64,000 bases of DNA from Flavobacterium hercynium (GTDB lineage: Bacteria; Bacteroidota; Bacteroidia; Flavobacteriales; Flavobacteriaceae): the NCBI RefSeq assembly GCF_002217285.1, contig NZ_MUGW01000025.1, positions 1-64,000 on the forward strand, in the 5' to 3' direction. Under the pieces are notes generated by a model that searched no databases, was not told the DNA's origin, and saw only the letters and a program-made list of their open reading frames with translations. How positions within the stretch are numbered: position 1 is the stretch's first letter; each line of letters opens with the position of its first letter. This document shows, one piece after another, positions 8,866 to 17,927 of the stretch. The position numbers and the translations under genes were made by a program.

Positions 8866-8911
8866 TGCTGAAAAGTAATTATATTTTTCAATATATAATT
8901 ACTTTTCAGCA
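8866..8911. repeat. Perfect 19-base inverted repeat upstream of AraC gene
   Basis: Arms 8866-8884 and 8893-8911 are exact reverse complements (TGCTGAAAAGTAATTATAT on the left) around an 8-base loop. It lies only 20 bases after the operon terminator and just before the -7 element TAATTTTG at 8933-8940. It has no T-run, so it is not an ordinary terminator. It may be an operator for the AraC-type gene or a leader-RNA hairpin. Confidence 0.75.
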
Positions 8912-8987
8912 GGAATAACGCACAATAAAGCTTAATTTTGCACGCTTACAAATTTTTACCCCATACGATTTTTAGAATCGAATCATT

Positions 8988-9863
8988 ATGAACGTACCTT
9001 ACTATTCTCTAAAAAAATATTTTGATCACAAAAATACACCTTGCCTTTCTTTTAATGTTTATGATCTTAAAGAATTAGAAAGTTATAACGAAGAACTCCT
9101 GCACCGAAATGATTATTTTCAGGTTATATTTTTAGACAGCGGCACACTCGAACAACATATCGAACTTAATACGTATGAATTAAATCCAACCACTATTTCG
9201 ATTGTTTTTCCGCATCAAATTACTTCTTTAAAAAATCTCGAAAACGCAAAAGGTATTGTAATTCAGTTTGATGAAGTCCTTTTTTGTTCTGATTTATTAA
9301 AAAATGAGCTCATTGCGTATAGCAGCGACTTAATCAATAAACTCAATCATATCGAACTTGATGAAAAAAAACATCAGGAAATTCACAAACACGCCCGTCA
9401 GATAAAATCGTTATTTGATGATCTTTCTCCCATCAAAAAAGAACAGATTCGGTTTTTTATTAAAATCATGCTTTTAGAAATCATAGAAGCAGCTCATCAA
9501 AATATCAACGGCTACAGTGGTCCGGAAGAACTGGATCATTACGCTAAGTTTAAAACACTCATCGAAGCTAACTTTTTGGAAAACAGAACCGTATCGTTCT
9601 ATGCAGGGAAATTGCAGTTAACTACTAAAAAACTCAATGAAGTCTGTAAAAACAAGACTGGAATAACAGCACTTCAAATTATTCATGAGCGCATTCTCGT
9701 AGAAATAAAAAGGCTGTTATTGTTTTCAGGAAAAAGTCATAAAGAAATCGCATTTACACTGGGATTCGACTCTCCATCGGCATTAAATAAGTTTGTTTAT
9801 TCAAAATTACAGGAAACACCAAGCGAATTAAAAGAAGAACTTTCCCGAATTTACAAGTATTAG
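8988..9863 (+). CDS. AraC-family transcriptional regulator
   Basis: A 291-residue protein. The N-terminal part (about 1-150) looks like the cupin-type sensor half (FQVIFLDSGTLEQHI), and the C-terminal about 100 residues carry two helix-turn-helix motifs: VSFYAGKLQLTTKKLNEVCKNKTG and KEIAFTLGFDSPSALNKFVYSKLQETPSEL. It has its own predicted promoter (-7 TAATTTTG, 8933-8940). It is 62 bases ahead of the iron-type alcohol dehydrogenase, which has a separate -7 box, so it may activate that gene. The effector is unknown. Confidence 0.85.
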   Translation: MNVPYYSLKKYFDHKNTPCLSFNVYDLKELESYNEELLHRNDYFQVIFLDSGTLEQHIELNTYELNPTTISIVFPHQITSLKNLENAKGIVIQFDEVLFCSDLLKNELIAYSSDLINKLNHIELDEKKHQEIHKHARQIKSLFDDLSPIKKEQIRFFIKIMLLEIIEAAHQNINGYSGPEELDHYAKFKTLIEANFLENRTVSFYAGKLQLTTKKLNEVCKNKTGITALQIIHERILVEIKRLLLFSGKSHKEIAFTLGFDSPSALNKFVYSKLQETPSELKEELSRIYKY

Positions 9864-9899
9864 GATTTTTTTTATAAGCCCAGCCCCAACCTCCCGAAG

Positions 9900-9907
9900 T
9901 ACATTTG
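9900..9907 (+). promoter_or_regulatory. Predicted -7 element of the alcohol dehydrogenase gene
   Basis: TACATTTG matches TAnnTTTG exactly, 19 bases before the start codon. It gives the dehydrogenase its own promoter with a very short leader. Confidence 0.6.
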
Positions 9908-9925
9908 CCGTATTAAAAAACAACT

Positions 9926-11077
9926 ATGAGCAAATTATTTTTAGCCGGAGAAGTTTTCCACGGTGCCGGAACACTTTCAGAATTAAAAAACATTAACGGT
10001 AAAAAGGCATTTATTGTAATTGGAGGAAGCTCTGTTAAGAAAAACGGAGCATTAGACAGAGCATTAGCTTACTTAAAAGAAGCTAACATTGAAACTGCTA
10101 TTTTTGAAGGAGTTGAAGAAGATCCGTCTGCTGAGACTTGTTTTAAAGGAGCTGAAGCTTTTCGTGATTTTCAACCAGACTGGATCATTGGATTAGGTGG
10201 TTGTTCAGCAATCGATGCAGCAAAAATGATGTGGGTATTTTATGAATATCCGGACGCTGATTTTGATGCTATGACTAAACCTTTTGGTGTACCAACTTTA
10301 CGTAAAAAAGCAAAATTTGTTGCTATTCCAACAACAAGCGGTACAGGAACTGAAATGACTGGTTTAGCAGTAATTACAGATAGAAACAAAGGGGTTAAAT
10401 ATCCAATTGTATCGTATGAATTAACACCGGACATTGCTATTGTTGATGGTGAATTGTGTGCTTCTATGCCACAAAACGTAACTGCAAATACAGGTTTAGA
10501 TGCTCTTACACATTGTGTTGAAGCTTATGTATCTAACATTGATGATAATTATGCTGATGCGCTTTGCAAGGGTGGTTTAGAATTGGTTTTTAACAATTTA
10601 AAAACTGCTGTTGCAGAACCAGACAATTTAGTAGCAAGACAAAACATGCACGATGCTTCTTGTATGGGTGGATTTGCATTTACAAACGTATGGTTAGGAA
10701 TTGTACATTCTTTATCACATCAGGTTGGTGCTTTATTTGGTGTTCCTCACGGATGTTCCAATGCTATTTTCCTTCCAAACGTAATTCGTTACAATGCAAA
10801 GGTAAGCAACCGTTTTCCTGATCTTGCCAGAGTAATTGGAAAAGAAACTGCTGAAGATTTAGCACAGGCTATTGAAGCTTTAAGACTTGATATTAACAAT
10901 ATTGGTTCTATCAAAGCATTTGGTGTTTCGCAAGAAGATTGGGATAAAAATCTTGATTATATGGCTGCAAACGCTTTGGCAGATCCTTGTACAGGTTTTA
11001 ACCCAAGAAAAACAACTGTTGAAGATTTAAAAGCAATCTACCAGGCTTGTTATAATGGTGAAGTTGTAAATTTCTAA
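9926..11077 (+). CDS. Iron-type (group III) alcohol dehydrogenase
   Basis: A 383-residue cytosolic oxidoreductase of the iron-containing ADH family. The Rossmann-type nucleotide site shows IGLGGCSAIDAAKMM (family GGGSxxDxAK), then PTTSGTGTEMT. Metal ligands are placed in NTGLDALTHCVEA (Asp), WLGIVHSLSHQVGALFGVPHG (three His). The family reduces aldehydes or oxidises short alcohols with NAD(P)H. The substrate cannot be told. Codon use is strongly biased to frequent codons compared with neighbours, suggesting high expression. It is flanked by its own -7 box and a strong terminator. Confidence 0.9.
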   Translation: MSKLFLAGEVFHGAGTLSELKNINGKKAFIVIGGSSVKKNGALDRALAYLKEANIETAIFEGVEEDPSAETCFKGAEAFRDFQPDWIIGLGGCSAIDAAKMMWVFYEYPDADFDAMTKPFGVPTLRKKAKFVAIPTTSGTGTEMTGLAVITDRNKGVKYPIVSYELTPDIAIVDGELCASMPQNVTANTGLDALTHCVEAYVSNIDDNYADALCKGGLELVFNNLKTAVAEPDNLVARQNMHDASCMGGFAFTNVWLGIVHSLSHQVGALFGVPHGCSNAIFLPNVIRYNAKVSNRFPDLARVIGKETAEDLAQAIEALRLDINNIGSIKAFGVSQEDWDKNLDYMAANALADPCTGFNPRKTTVEDLKAIYQACYNGEVVNF

Positions 11078-11103
11078 TATTAAACAAGAAATTTCAAAAT
11101 CAA

Positions 11104-11137
11104 AAAGACCTTCAAATAATTTTGAAGGTCTTTTTTT
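11104..11137. terminator. Bidirectional Rho-independent terminator
   Basis: Perfect 13-base arms AAAGACCTTCAAA (11104-11116) and TTTGAAGGTCTTT (11121-11133) with loop TAAT and T/A runs on both sides. It serves the rightward alcohol dehydrogenase and the leftward patatin gene that converge here. Confidence 0.93.
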
Positions 11138-11147
11138 ATACAAGAAT

Positions 11148-12275
11148 TTAAATATTATTTTGAAGTACAGCCAGAATCTTTTGAAACGTATCCTGACCTT
11201 CACTATCCAAGTAAGAAGTGGCCGTATTTATCAACGATTGAATATTATCTGTTTCCACATTATCCATTTTAGATTGTGCTCTGGTTATAGTCGGTTCTAA
11301 TCTATAATACGTCAACCCTGCATTTGTAAATCCTAATAATTGCTGACTTGAAACTAATTGTACAGATTCTGTAATTATATTGATTACAGCACCACGACCA
11401 TTTTCTGTTCCGGATAAGTCGCTCAAATTGCTGGCAATCCAAGGAATATAGCCCCAATTTCCATTATCAGGATCAGGATCACCCTGATGTTGCGTTATTA
11501 ATCCTGCTCCGCTTGGGTAAGAACCAGTTCCTAATGAAATAACTACAATATCACTTAACGAAGAAGCTAACTTAGTTCTAAAAGCTTCACTGATCGCCCA
11601 AACTGCCGGATTATTAGACATTACACCACCATCCAGTGCCCATCTTTCATTTGCTGATGAATTAAAACCACCGCCTCCACCTAATTTCCCAACAGGAAAA
11701 TATGTCGGAGCAGCACTTGTAGCACGTGCAGCTTCCCAAACTTTATAATCATCCCCGGGACTCAGCGAAGCATCCAGCCAATTGAATAAATAGGGTCCAT
11801 AATCCTGTCCTAAAACCGGATTTGGAATTGCACTTCCGTCACTGTTTACGGTATAACTGGTTGTAAAAACATGCTTCGTTCTGCCTTTCAGCGTATTTTC
11901 CATATTAGATTTAGCATCTGTTAGGCTACTTGTACCATATTTCGACTGTAAATACGGTTCTATACCATTTCCGTTTCCATCATCTCCATAATAAAGCGAA
12001 TACATATCTTCTATCCAAGAGGACTGAGAAACAAAAATACTTGTTCCATCCTCTTTATAAATATTAAAAACTCCTTGTGCAGTAAAAGGAGCAGATCCAT
12101 TTATCGGAGAAGTCAAAGCAGTTGCAATAATTCCGCCTGTTGAAGTTCCGCCAATGATATCAAAGATTTCATAGCATGATTTTCCTGTTTCTTTTTCAAT
12201 TTGTGTTAAAAAATACGAAGGTATAAGACCTTTTATGCCACCTCCGTCTACCGTTAAAATAATTACTTTGCTCAT
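11148..12275 (-). CDS. Patatin-like phospholipase
   Basis: A 375-residue lipid acyl hydrolase with all patatin landmarks. The oxyanion-hole loop TVDGGGIKGLIPSYFL is at residues 8-23. The nucleophile elbow is IIGGTSTGGI (Ser in GTSTG). The catalytic Asp is in WALDGGVMSNNPA (family DGG/A). No signal peptide is visible, so it should act in the cytoplasm or be released otherwise. Patatins of this type are phospholipase A or galactolipase enzymes. Some serve as anti-phage CBASS effectors, but no nucleotide cyclase or Cap gene lies beside it. It is a single-gene unit sharing the terminator at 11104-11137. Confidence 0.88.
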   Translation of the reverse strand: MSKVIILTVDGGGIKGLIPSYFLTQIEKETGKSCYEIFDIIGGTSTGGIIATALTSPINGSAPFTAQGVFNIYKEDGTSIFVSQSSWIEDMYSLYYGDDGNGNGIEPYLQSKYGTSSLTDAKSNMENTLKGRTKHVFTTSYTVNSDGSAIPNPVLGQDYGPYLFNWLDASLSPGDDYKVWEAARATSAAPTYFPVGKLGGGGGFNSSANERWALDGGVMSNNPAVWAISEAFRTKLASSLSDIVVISLGTGSYPSGAGLITQHQGDPDPDNGNWGYIPWIASNLSDLSGTENGRGAVINIITESVQLVSSQQLLGFTNAGLTYYRLEPTITRAQSKMDNVETDNIQSLINTATSYLDSEGQDTFQKILAVLQNNI

Positions 12276-12626
12276 TTTTATATATTTTCATAATTAATTG
12301 TTATCCAGATATTTAACTCCTTCATTTTTTCAAGGATCGAACTTATGCTTTTTTTCGCGGTTACTTGCAGGTAAAAATACTCGTTTATAAGTTTTACATT
12401 ACAAGAAAATCTCTTTATTTGCAAAACATATTTTTTACACAATACAATACTTTCTCTTATATTTGAAAAATTGCACTTTGGTCTTTTATGCTAATTCCCT
12501 TCGTAAAACGAGCAAACACAAGGGGAATAATTCATAATGATACCTTCTTAAAAACATTGGCGTACCCTAAATATTGAATTTATATCGAAATTTGTTAACT
12601 GAATATTTACTAAAACCTAACCCTTA
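12276..12626. other. Intergenic region with promoter candidate for GH31 gene
   Basis: A 351-base gap between the divergent patatin and GH31 genes. An exact -7 element TATATTTG lies at 12458-12465 on the plus strand, giving a leader of roughly 155 bases for the GH31 gene. No gene-like frame or strong hairpin was seen. Confidence 0.5.
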
Positions 12627-15485
12627 ATGATACTCAAAAAACTACCCTACCTATTCGTTGCGGCGTTGCTTGTTTCATGTTCCTCAAAACAATATGAATT
12701 AATCGATGACGGAATTATTGTTAACATTAAACAAAATAGTAAAACCGACGTTCAAAAAGTGCGTATTCAGGTTTTACAAAATGAGTTGATTCACATTTCT
12801 GCAACGCCTGATAGTGAGTTCCCAAAAGATTCTACTTTGATCATTGTTCCGGGAATTAAAACAGTACCTTTTACAGTAGAAACAGATAATCCGGATTCTA
12901 TCGCAGTGGTAACTTCGAAATTGAAAGTATTGGTTTCTAAAGCTAATGGAGGTGTTAACTTCAAAGACAAAAACGGAAAAACAATTTTAAAAGAAAAGTC
13001 AAGAGATTTTACGCCTATTGAAGTTGAAGGAACAAAAGGATATTCTATTCGCCAGATTTTTGATTCTCCTGCTGATGAAAGTTTTCACGGTTTAGGACAA
13101 CATCAGGCAGATGAATTTAACTATAAAGGAAAAAACGAAGAATTGTTTCAATACAACACTAAAGTTTCAGTTCCGTTTATTGTTTCCAATAAAAACTACG
13201 GAATTTTATGGGACAGTTACTCTTTGAGTCGTTTTGGTGAAAGTCGTCCTTACGAGCAATTAAACAAAGTTTTCAAATTATATGATAAAAAAGGAAAACA
13301 AGGTTCTTTAACCGGAAACTATGTTTCGAATGAAAAAGATGTCGCTAATATTGAGCGCGCAGAAGAATCTATTTTCTTTGAAGACATCAAAAGCATTAAA
13401 AAATTACCTGAAAATTTTCCATTAAAAAAAGCTGACGTTACCTATGAAGGAGAAATCGAAGCACCGGAAAATGGTACTTATAAATTTACTTTGTATTATG
13501 CCGGTTATGTAAAAGTATATTTGAACAACGAACTAGTGGTTCCTGAAAGATGGAGAACAGCTTGGAATCCTAATAGTTACAAATTCTCTTTACCATTAGA
13601 AGCAGGAAAACGTGTTCCGTTACGTATTGAATGGAAACCTGATGGTGGAAAATCATATTGTGGTTTACGTGTATTGACTCCTCAACCAGCTGAAGAAAAA
13701 GACAATCAGGTTTGGTGGAGTGAAATGAATAAAAAATTAGATTATTATTTCGTTTACGGAACGACTACAGATCAAATAATTAAAGGATACAGAACCTTGA
13801 CAGGAAAATCTCAAATTATGCCAAAATGGGCAATGGGATACTGGCAAAGTCGTGAGCGCTACAAAACGCAAGATGAAATTCTGGGAAGTTTAAAAGAATT
13901 TAGAAAACGTAAAATTCCAATTGACAACATTGTTTTAGACTGGAATTACTGGGAAGAAGATTCTTGGGGAAGTCATAAATTCGATAAAAATCGTTTTCCA
14001 AATCCGCAAGGAATGGTTGATTCTATTCATGCTATGAATGGAAAAATGATGATCTCGGTTTGGCCAAAATTCTACAGAACCACAGATAATTTCAAAGAAT
14101 TTGATAAAAAAGGCTGGATGTACCAACAAGCGGTAAAAGACAGCGTTCGTGACTGGGTTGGACCTGGTTATGTAGGTTCATTTTATGATGCGTATTCTGG
14201 AGGTGCCCGTAAATTATTCTGGAAACAAATCTATGATAATTTATATCCGTTAAAAATCGATGCATGGTGGATGGATGCCAGCGAACCAAACGTGTTGGAT
14301 TGTACAGATATGGAATATCGTAAAGCATTATGTGGCCCAACAGCTTTAGGTTCTTCAACAGAATTTTTTAATACGTATGCTTTAATGAACGCTGAAGCGA
14401 TCTATGATGGTCAGCGTAGTGTAGAACCAAACAAAAGGGTGTTCTTATTAACACGCTCTGGTTTCGCAGGTTTACAGCGTTATTCTACAGCAACATGGAG
14501 TGGTGATATCGCAACACGTTGGGAAGATATGAAAGCACAAATTTCTGCAGGATTAAATTTTGCAGTAAGTGGTATTCCGTATTGGACAATGGATATTGGA
14601 GGATTCTGTGTAGAAGATCGTTATGTAGCAGGACAACAGCAATACGACAAAGGCGGCAAAGAAAATGCCGATTATAAAGAATGGAGAGAGTTAAATGCAC
14701 GTTGGTTCCAGTTTGGTGCTTTTGCGCCATTGTACAGAGCACACGGACAATTTCCTTTCCGTGAACCGTGGAATATTGCACCAGAATCGCACCCGGCTTA
14801 CAAATCGATTTTGTACTATACCAATTTGCGTTACCGCTTAATGCCGTACATCTACACGATGGCTGGAATGACGTATTTTGATGATTACACCATTATGAGA
14901 CCTTTGTTTATGGATTTTCCAAAAGACAAAAAAGTACAAAACACAAGCGATCAGTTTATGTTTGGACCTGCATTTATGGTTTCACCGGTTTACAAATATG
15001 GAGCTCGTAACCGTAGCGTTTACTTCCCGGAAGGAACAAACTGGTTTGATTTCTACACTGGAAAATACATTAAAGGCGGACAACAAGTAACTGTTGATGC
15101 TCCTTACGAACGTATTCCGTTGCACATCCGTGAAGGTTCTATAATTCCTGTTGGCCCTGAAATGCAGTATACAACGGAGAAAAAAGCAGACAAAATTGTA
15201 TTGTATGTTTATATGGGACAAGATGGAAAATTCTCTTTATACGAAGATGAAAACGAGAATTACAACTACGAAAAAGGACAATTCGGGAAAATTGATTTTA
15301 CTTATAATGAAGCCTCTGGAAAATTAGCAATCGGTGCTCAAAAAGGTAAATTCAACGGAATGCTTAAAAATCGTAAATTCATTATCGTTGCAGTTAGCAA
15401 AGACAAACCTCAGGCATTTAATTATGATGCAAAAGGTAAAGAAATTAACTACGACGGAAAACAACAAATAATCTCATTAAAATAA
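12627..15485 (+). CDS. GH31 alpha-xylosidase-like lipoprotein with PA14 insert
   Basis: A 952-residue exported glycoside hydrolase. The signal peptide with lipobox (FVAALLVSC, Cys18) predicts membrane anchoring. The N-terminal beta-sandwich is interrupted at about residues 235-355 by a PA14-type domain (YEGEIEAPENGTYKF, FTLYYAGYVKVYLNNE). The catalytic barrel follows, with nucleophile Asp in AWWMDASEPN and acid/base Asp in TWSGDIATRW. The PA14 insertion at this place is the layout of xyloglucan-active alpha-xylosidases such as Cellvibrio Xyl31A (family knowledge). The likely job is removing alpha-1,6-xylose from xyloglucan oligosaccharides. The neighbouring GH3 and GH43 genes fit this. Confidence 0.88.
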   Translation: MILKKLPYLFVAALLVSCSSKQYELIDDGIIVNIKQNSKTDVQKVRIQVLQNELIHISATPDSEFPKDSTLIIVPGIKTVPFTVETDNPDSIAVVTSKLKVLVSKANGGVNFKDKNGKTILKEKSRDFTPIEVEGTKGYSIRQIFDSPADESFHGLGQHQADEFNYKGKNEELFQYNTKVSVPFIVSNKNYGILWDSYSLSRFGESRPYEQLNKVFKLYDKKGKQGSLTGNYVSNEKDVANIERAEESIFFEDIKSIKKLPENFPLKKADVTYEGEIEAPENGTYKFTLYYAGYVKVYLNNELVVPERWRTAWNPNSYKFSLPLEAGKRVPLRIEWKPDGGKSYCGLRVLTPQPAEEKDNQVWWSEMNKKLDYYFVYGTTTDQIIKGYRTLTGKSQIMPKWAMGYWQSRERYKTQDEILGSLKEFRKRKIPIDNIVLDWNYWEEDSWGSHKFDKNRFPNPQGMVDSIHAMNGKMMISVWPKFYRTTDNFKEFDKKGWMYQQAVKDSVRDWVGPGYVGSFYDAYSGGARKLFWKQIYDNLYPLKIDAWWMDASEPNVLDCTDMEYRKALCGPTALGSSTEFFNTYALMNAEAIYDGQRSVEPNKRVFLLTRSGFAGLQRYSTATWSGDIATRWEDMKAQISAGLNFAVSGIPYWTMDIGGFCVEDRYVAGQQQYDKGGKENADYKEWRELNARWFQFGAFAPLYRAHGQFPFREPWNIAPESHPAYKSILYYTNLRYRLMPYIYTMAGMTYFDDYTIMRPLFMDFPKDKKVQNTSDQFMFGPAFMVSPVYKYGARNRSVYFPEGTNWFDFYTGKYIKGGQQVTVDAPYERIPLHIREGSIIPVGPEMQYTTEKKADKIVLYVYMGQDGKFSLYEDENENYNYEKGQFGKIDFTYNEASGKLAIGAQKGKFNGMLKNRKFIIVAVSKDKPQAFNYDAKGKEINYDGKQQIISLK

Positions 15486-15522
15486 ATAGTTTAGAAGTTT
15501 ACAGTTAGGTTAAGTTAGAAAT

Positions 15523-15569
15523 AAAAAGGAGTTTATATAAACATTTGATGTTTTGTAAGCTCCTTTTTT
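15523..15569 (+). terminator. Terminator-like hairpin after GH31 gene
   Basis: AAAAAGGAG (15523-15531) pairs with CTCCTTTTT (15560-15568), with partial inner pairing. The T-run ends the stem. It separates the GH31 gene from GH3. Confidence 0.7.
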
Positions 15570-15570
15570 A

Positions 15571-15646
15571 ATTGTGAATTTTGAGTTTTGAATTATGAAT
15601 TTCTAGCATATGGGTTACAAACTAAAAACTAACTAACTAACTAACT
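15571..15646. repeat. Heptamer array and AACT tetranucleotide tract before GH3
   Basis: Four in-register heptamers of ATTNTGA type (15571-15598) follow the terminator. A simple-sequence tract of five AACT units then occupies 15627-15646, ending 35 bases before the GH3 start codon, and is followed by A/C-rich leader sequence. The same heptamer recurs at 27380-27421. The tract length could vary by slippage. Confidence 0.7.
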
Positions 15647-15681
15647 AAAAACAACAAACCAAAAACAACAAACAGCAAAGA

Positions 15682-17889
15682 ATGAAAAAAATATTCCTTA
15701 TACTAACCGTAGCGTTGCTTTATGCCGCTAATGGTTATGCTCAGACATTGCCTTATCTGAACGAAAAACTAACTCTGGATGAACGTGTTAAAGATGCGCT
15801 TTCGCGAATGACGTTAGAAGAAAAAGTAGCTCTTTGTCATGCACAGAGTAAATTTAGTATTCCGGGAGTACCGCGTTTGGGAATTCGTGAATTATGGATG
15901 AGCGACGGACCGCATGGTGTTCACGAAGAACAATTGTGGAATGCCTGGGATGGCGCAGGCTGGACAAACGATTCCTGTACTGCTTTCCCTGCCCTAACCT
16001 GTCTTGCTGCTTCGTGGAATAAAGAACTTTCTGCTTCTTACGGTCGTGCGATTGGCGAAGAAGCACGTTTTCGTAATAAAGATGTCCTATTAGCTCCAGG
16101 TGTAAATATTTATCGTACGCCTCTAAACGGACGTAATTTTGAATATCTCGGCGAAGATCCCTTTTTGGCTTCTCAAATGGTAGTGCCTTATATTATCGAG
16201 GTTCAAAAAAATGGTGTGGCTGCTTGTGTAAAACATTTTGCAGTCAACAATCAGGAAACAAATCGTTTGCAGGTAAATGTTACGCTGAGCGATCGTGCGT
16301 TACACGAAATTTATCTTCCCGCTTTTAAAGCTGCTGTACAGCAAGGCGGTTCCTGGAGTATTATGGGTGCCTACAATAAAGTTCGTGGCGAACATGCTTG
16401 CCACAGTGATTTACTATTGAATAAAATATTAAAAAAAGACTGGGCTTTTGATGGTGTTGTCGTTTCAGATTGGGGTGGCGTTCATAATACCAAAGAAGCT
16501 GCTTTAAACGGATTAGATATTGAAATGGGTTCTTATACCAATGGTTTAACAACGGAGTCAAAATTTACCTATAATGATTACTTTTTGGCAGATCCCTACT
16601 TAAAAATGCTGAAAGATGGTACCGTTCCCATGAGCACTGTTGATGATAAAGCAAGCCGAATTTTAAAACTAATTTTCCGCACATCAATGAATCGCAACCG
16701 ACCTTGGGGAAGTTTTGCTAATGAAGAACACCACAACGTAGCCAGAACGATTGCTGAAGACGGAATCGTTTTATTGAAAAATGACGCAACTCCAAAAAAG
16801 AAAGCCTTATTACCATTAGACGCAGCACAATATAAAAAGATCTTGGTTGTAGGAGAAAATGCTACCAAAAACCTGATGGATGGCGGTGGTTCTTCTACCC
16901 TTAAAGTGAAACAAAACAGCACACCACTTGCAGGTTTACAACTTATGTATGGTGACAAAATTGTTTATACAAAAGGATATGAAAGCGGTCGCCCTTTTTA
17001 CGACCGAATTGATGAAATTCCACAAACTAAGTTAGATTCTTTACGTAAAGAAGCAATACGTCAGGCAAAAACAGCCGATATCGTGATTTTTGTTGGAGGT
17101 TTAAACAAAAACTTTCAACAAGACAGCGAAGGCGGTGATCGTGCATCGTATGAACTTCCGTTTGGTCAAAATGAGTTAATTAACGAATTGGTTGCTGTAA
17201 ATCCCAATTTAGTATTGGTGCTCGTGAGCGGAAACGCCGTAGCAATGCCGTGGGTCAAAAAAGTACCTACCATCGTTCAGGCTTGGTTTCTGGGATCAGA
17301 AGCTGGAAATGCATTGGCAAATGTGATGAGCGGAAAAGTAAATCCGAGTGGAAAATTGCCTTTCTCCTTCCCTATAAAATTAGAAGATTGTGGCGCTCAT
17401 GCTTTTGATAAAACCGTTTTCCCTGGAGATGCTAATGTCGAATACAAAGAAGATATTTTAGTTGGATATCGTTGGTATGATACTAAAAATATTCCAGTAC
17501 TTTTTCCTTTCGGACATGGTTTGAGCTATACCAATTTTAAATACGGAAAAGCTACTGTTTCTGCAAAAACAATTACAAATACTGAAACACTTCAAGTTAG
17601 TTTAAGCGTTAAGAATACAGGAAAAAATGCAGGAAAAGAAATTGTTCAGCTGTACATCAGAGACGAAAAATCTGCTTTGCCAAGACCAATAAAAGAATTG
17701 AAAGGCTTTGAGAAAATACATTTAAATGCAGGTGAAGAAAAAACAGTACATTTTACAATCGACAAAACTGCGCTTTCTTATTATGACGATGCAAAAAAAG
17801 AATGGATCGCTGAACCCGGAAAATTTGATGTTTTAATCGGTGCTTCTGCTACAGACATTCGTGCAACAGCTAGTTTTATTCTGAAATAA
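15682..17889 (+). CDS. GH3 beta-glucosidase/beta-xylosidase
   Basis: A 735-residue exported enzyme with a signal peptide (residues 1-20, ending GYAQ). It shows the N-terminal barrel with the nucleophile in VVVSDWGGVHN, the alpha/beta sandwich with the acid/base region DSEGGDRASYELP, and a C-terminal Fn3-like domain (SVKNTGKNAGKEIVQLYIRD). It removes terminal beta-linked glucose or xylose from oligosaccharides, probably in the periplasm. The opening motif VPRLGIRELWMSDGPHGV is typical of Bacteroidota GH3 enzymes. Only 38 bases separate it from the downstream regulator gene, so the two are probably cotranscribed. Confidence 0.9.
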   Translation: MKKIFLILTVALLYAANGYAQTLPYLNEKLTLDERVKDALSRMTLEEKVALCHAQSKFSIPGVPRLGIRELWMSDGPHGVHEEQLWNAWDGAGWTNDSCTAFPALTCLAASWNKELSASYGRAIGEEARFRNKDVLLAPGVNIYRTPLNGRNFEYLGEDPFLASQMVVPYIIEVQKNGVAACVKHFAVNNQETNRLQVNVTLSDRALHEIYLPAFKAAVQQGGSWSIMGAYNKVRGEHACHSDLLLNKILKKDWAFDGVVVSDWGGVHNTKEAALNGLDIEMGSYTNGLTTESKFTYNDYFLADPYLKMLKDGTVPMSTVDDKASRILKLIFRTSMNRNRPWGSFANEEHHNVARTIAEDGIVLLKNDATPKKKALLPLDAAQYKKILVVGENATKNLMDGGGSSTLKVKQNSTPLAGLQLMYGDKIVYTKGYESGRPFYDRIDEIPQTKLDSLRKEAIRQAKTADIVIFVGGLNKNFQQDSEGGDRASYELPFGQNELINELVAVNPNLVLVLVSGNAVAMPWVKKVPTIVQAWFLGSEAGNALANVMSGKVNPSGKLPFSFPIKLEDCGAHAFDKTVFPGDANVEYKEDILVGYRWYDTKNIPVLFPFGHGLSYTNFKYGKATVSAKTITNTETLQVSLSVKNTGKNAGKEIVQLYIRDEKSALPRPIKELKGFEKIHLNAGEEKTVHFTIDKTALSYYDDAKKEWIAEPGKFDVLIGASATDIRATASFILK

Positions 17890-17927
17890 CAACTAATATT
17901 GTATTCTTAAAGCCGTTTTTATCAGCA

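Noticed and set aside
11148..12275. Patatin as an anti-phage (CBASS) effector
   Set aside because: No CD-NTase, Cap2/Cap3 or other defence gene is next to it; the neighbours are an alcohol dehydrogenase and a GH31 gene. The patatin call alone is kept.
13935..15221. Antisense open frames within the GH31 gene
   Set aside because: They are shadows of a strongly coding gene on the other strand and show no family motifs, start context or promoter.
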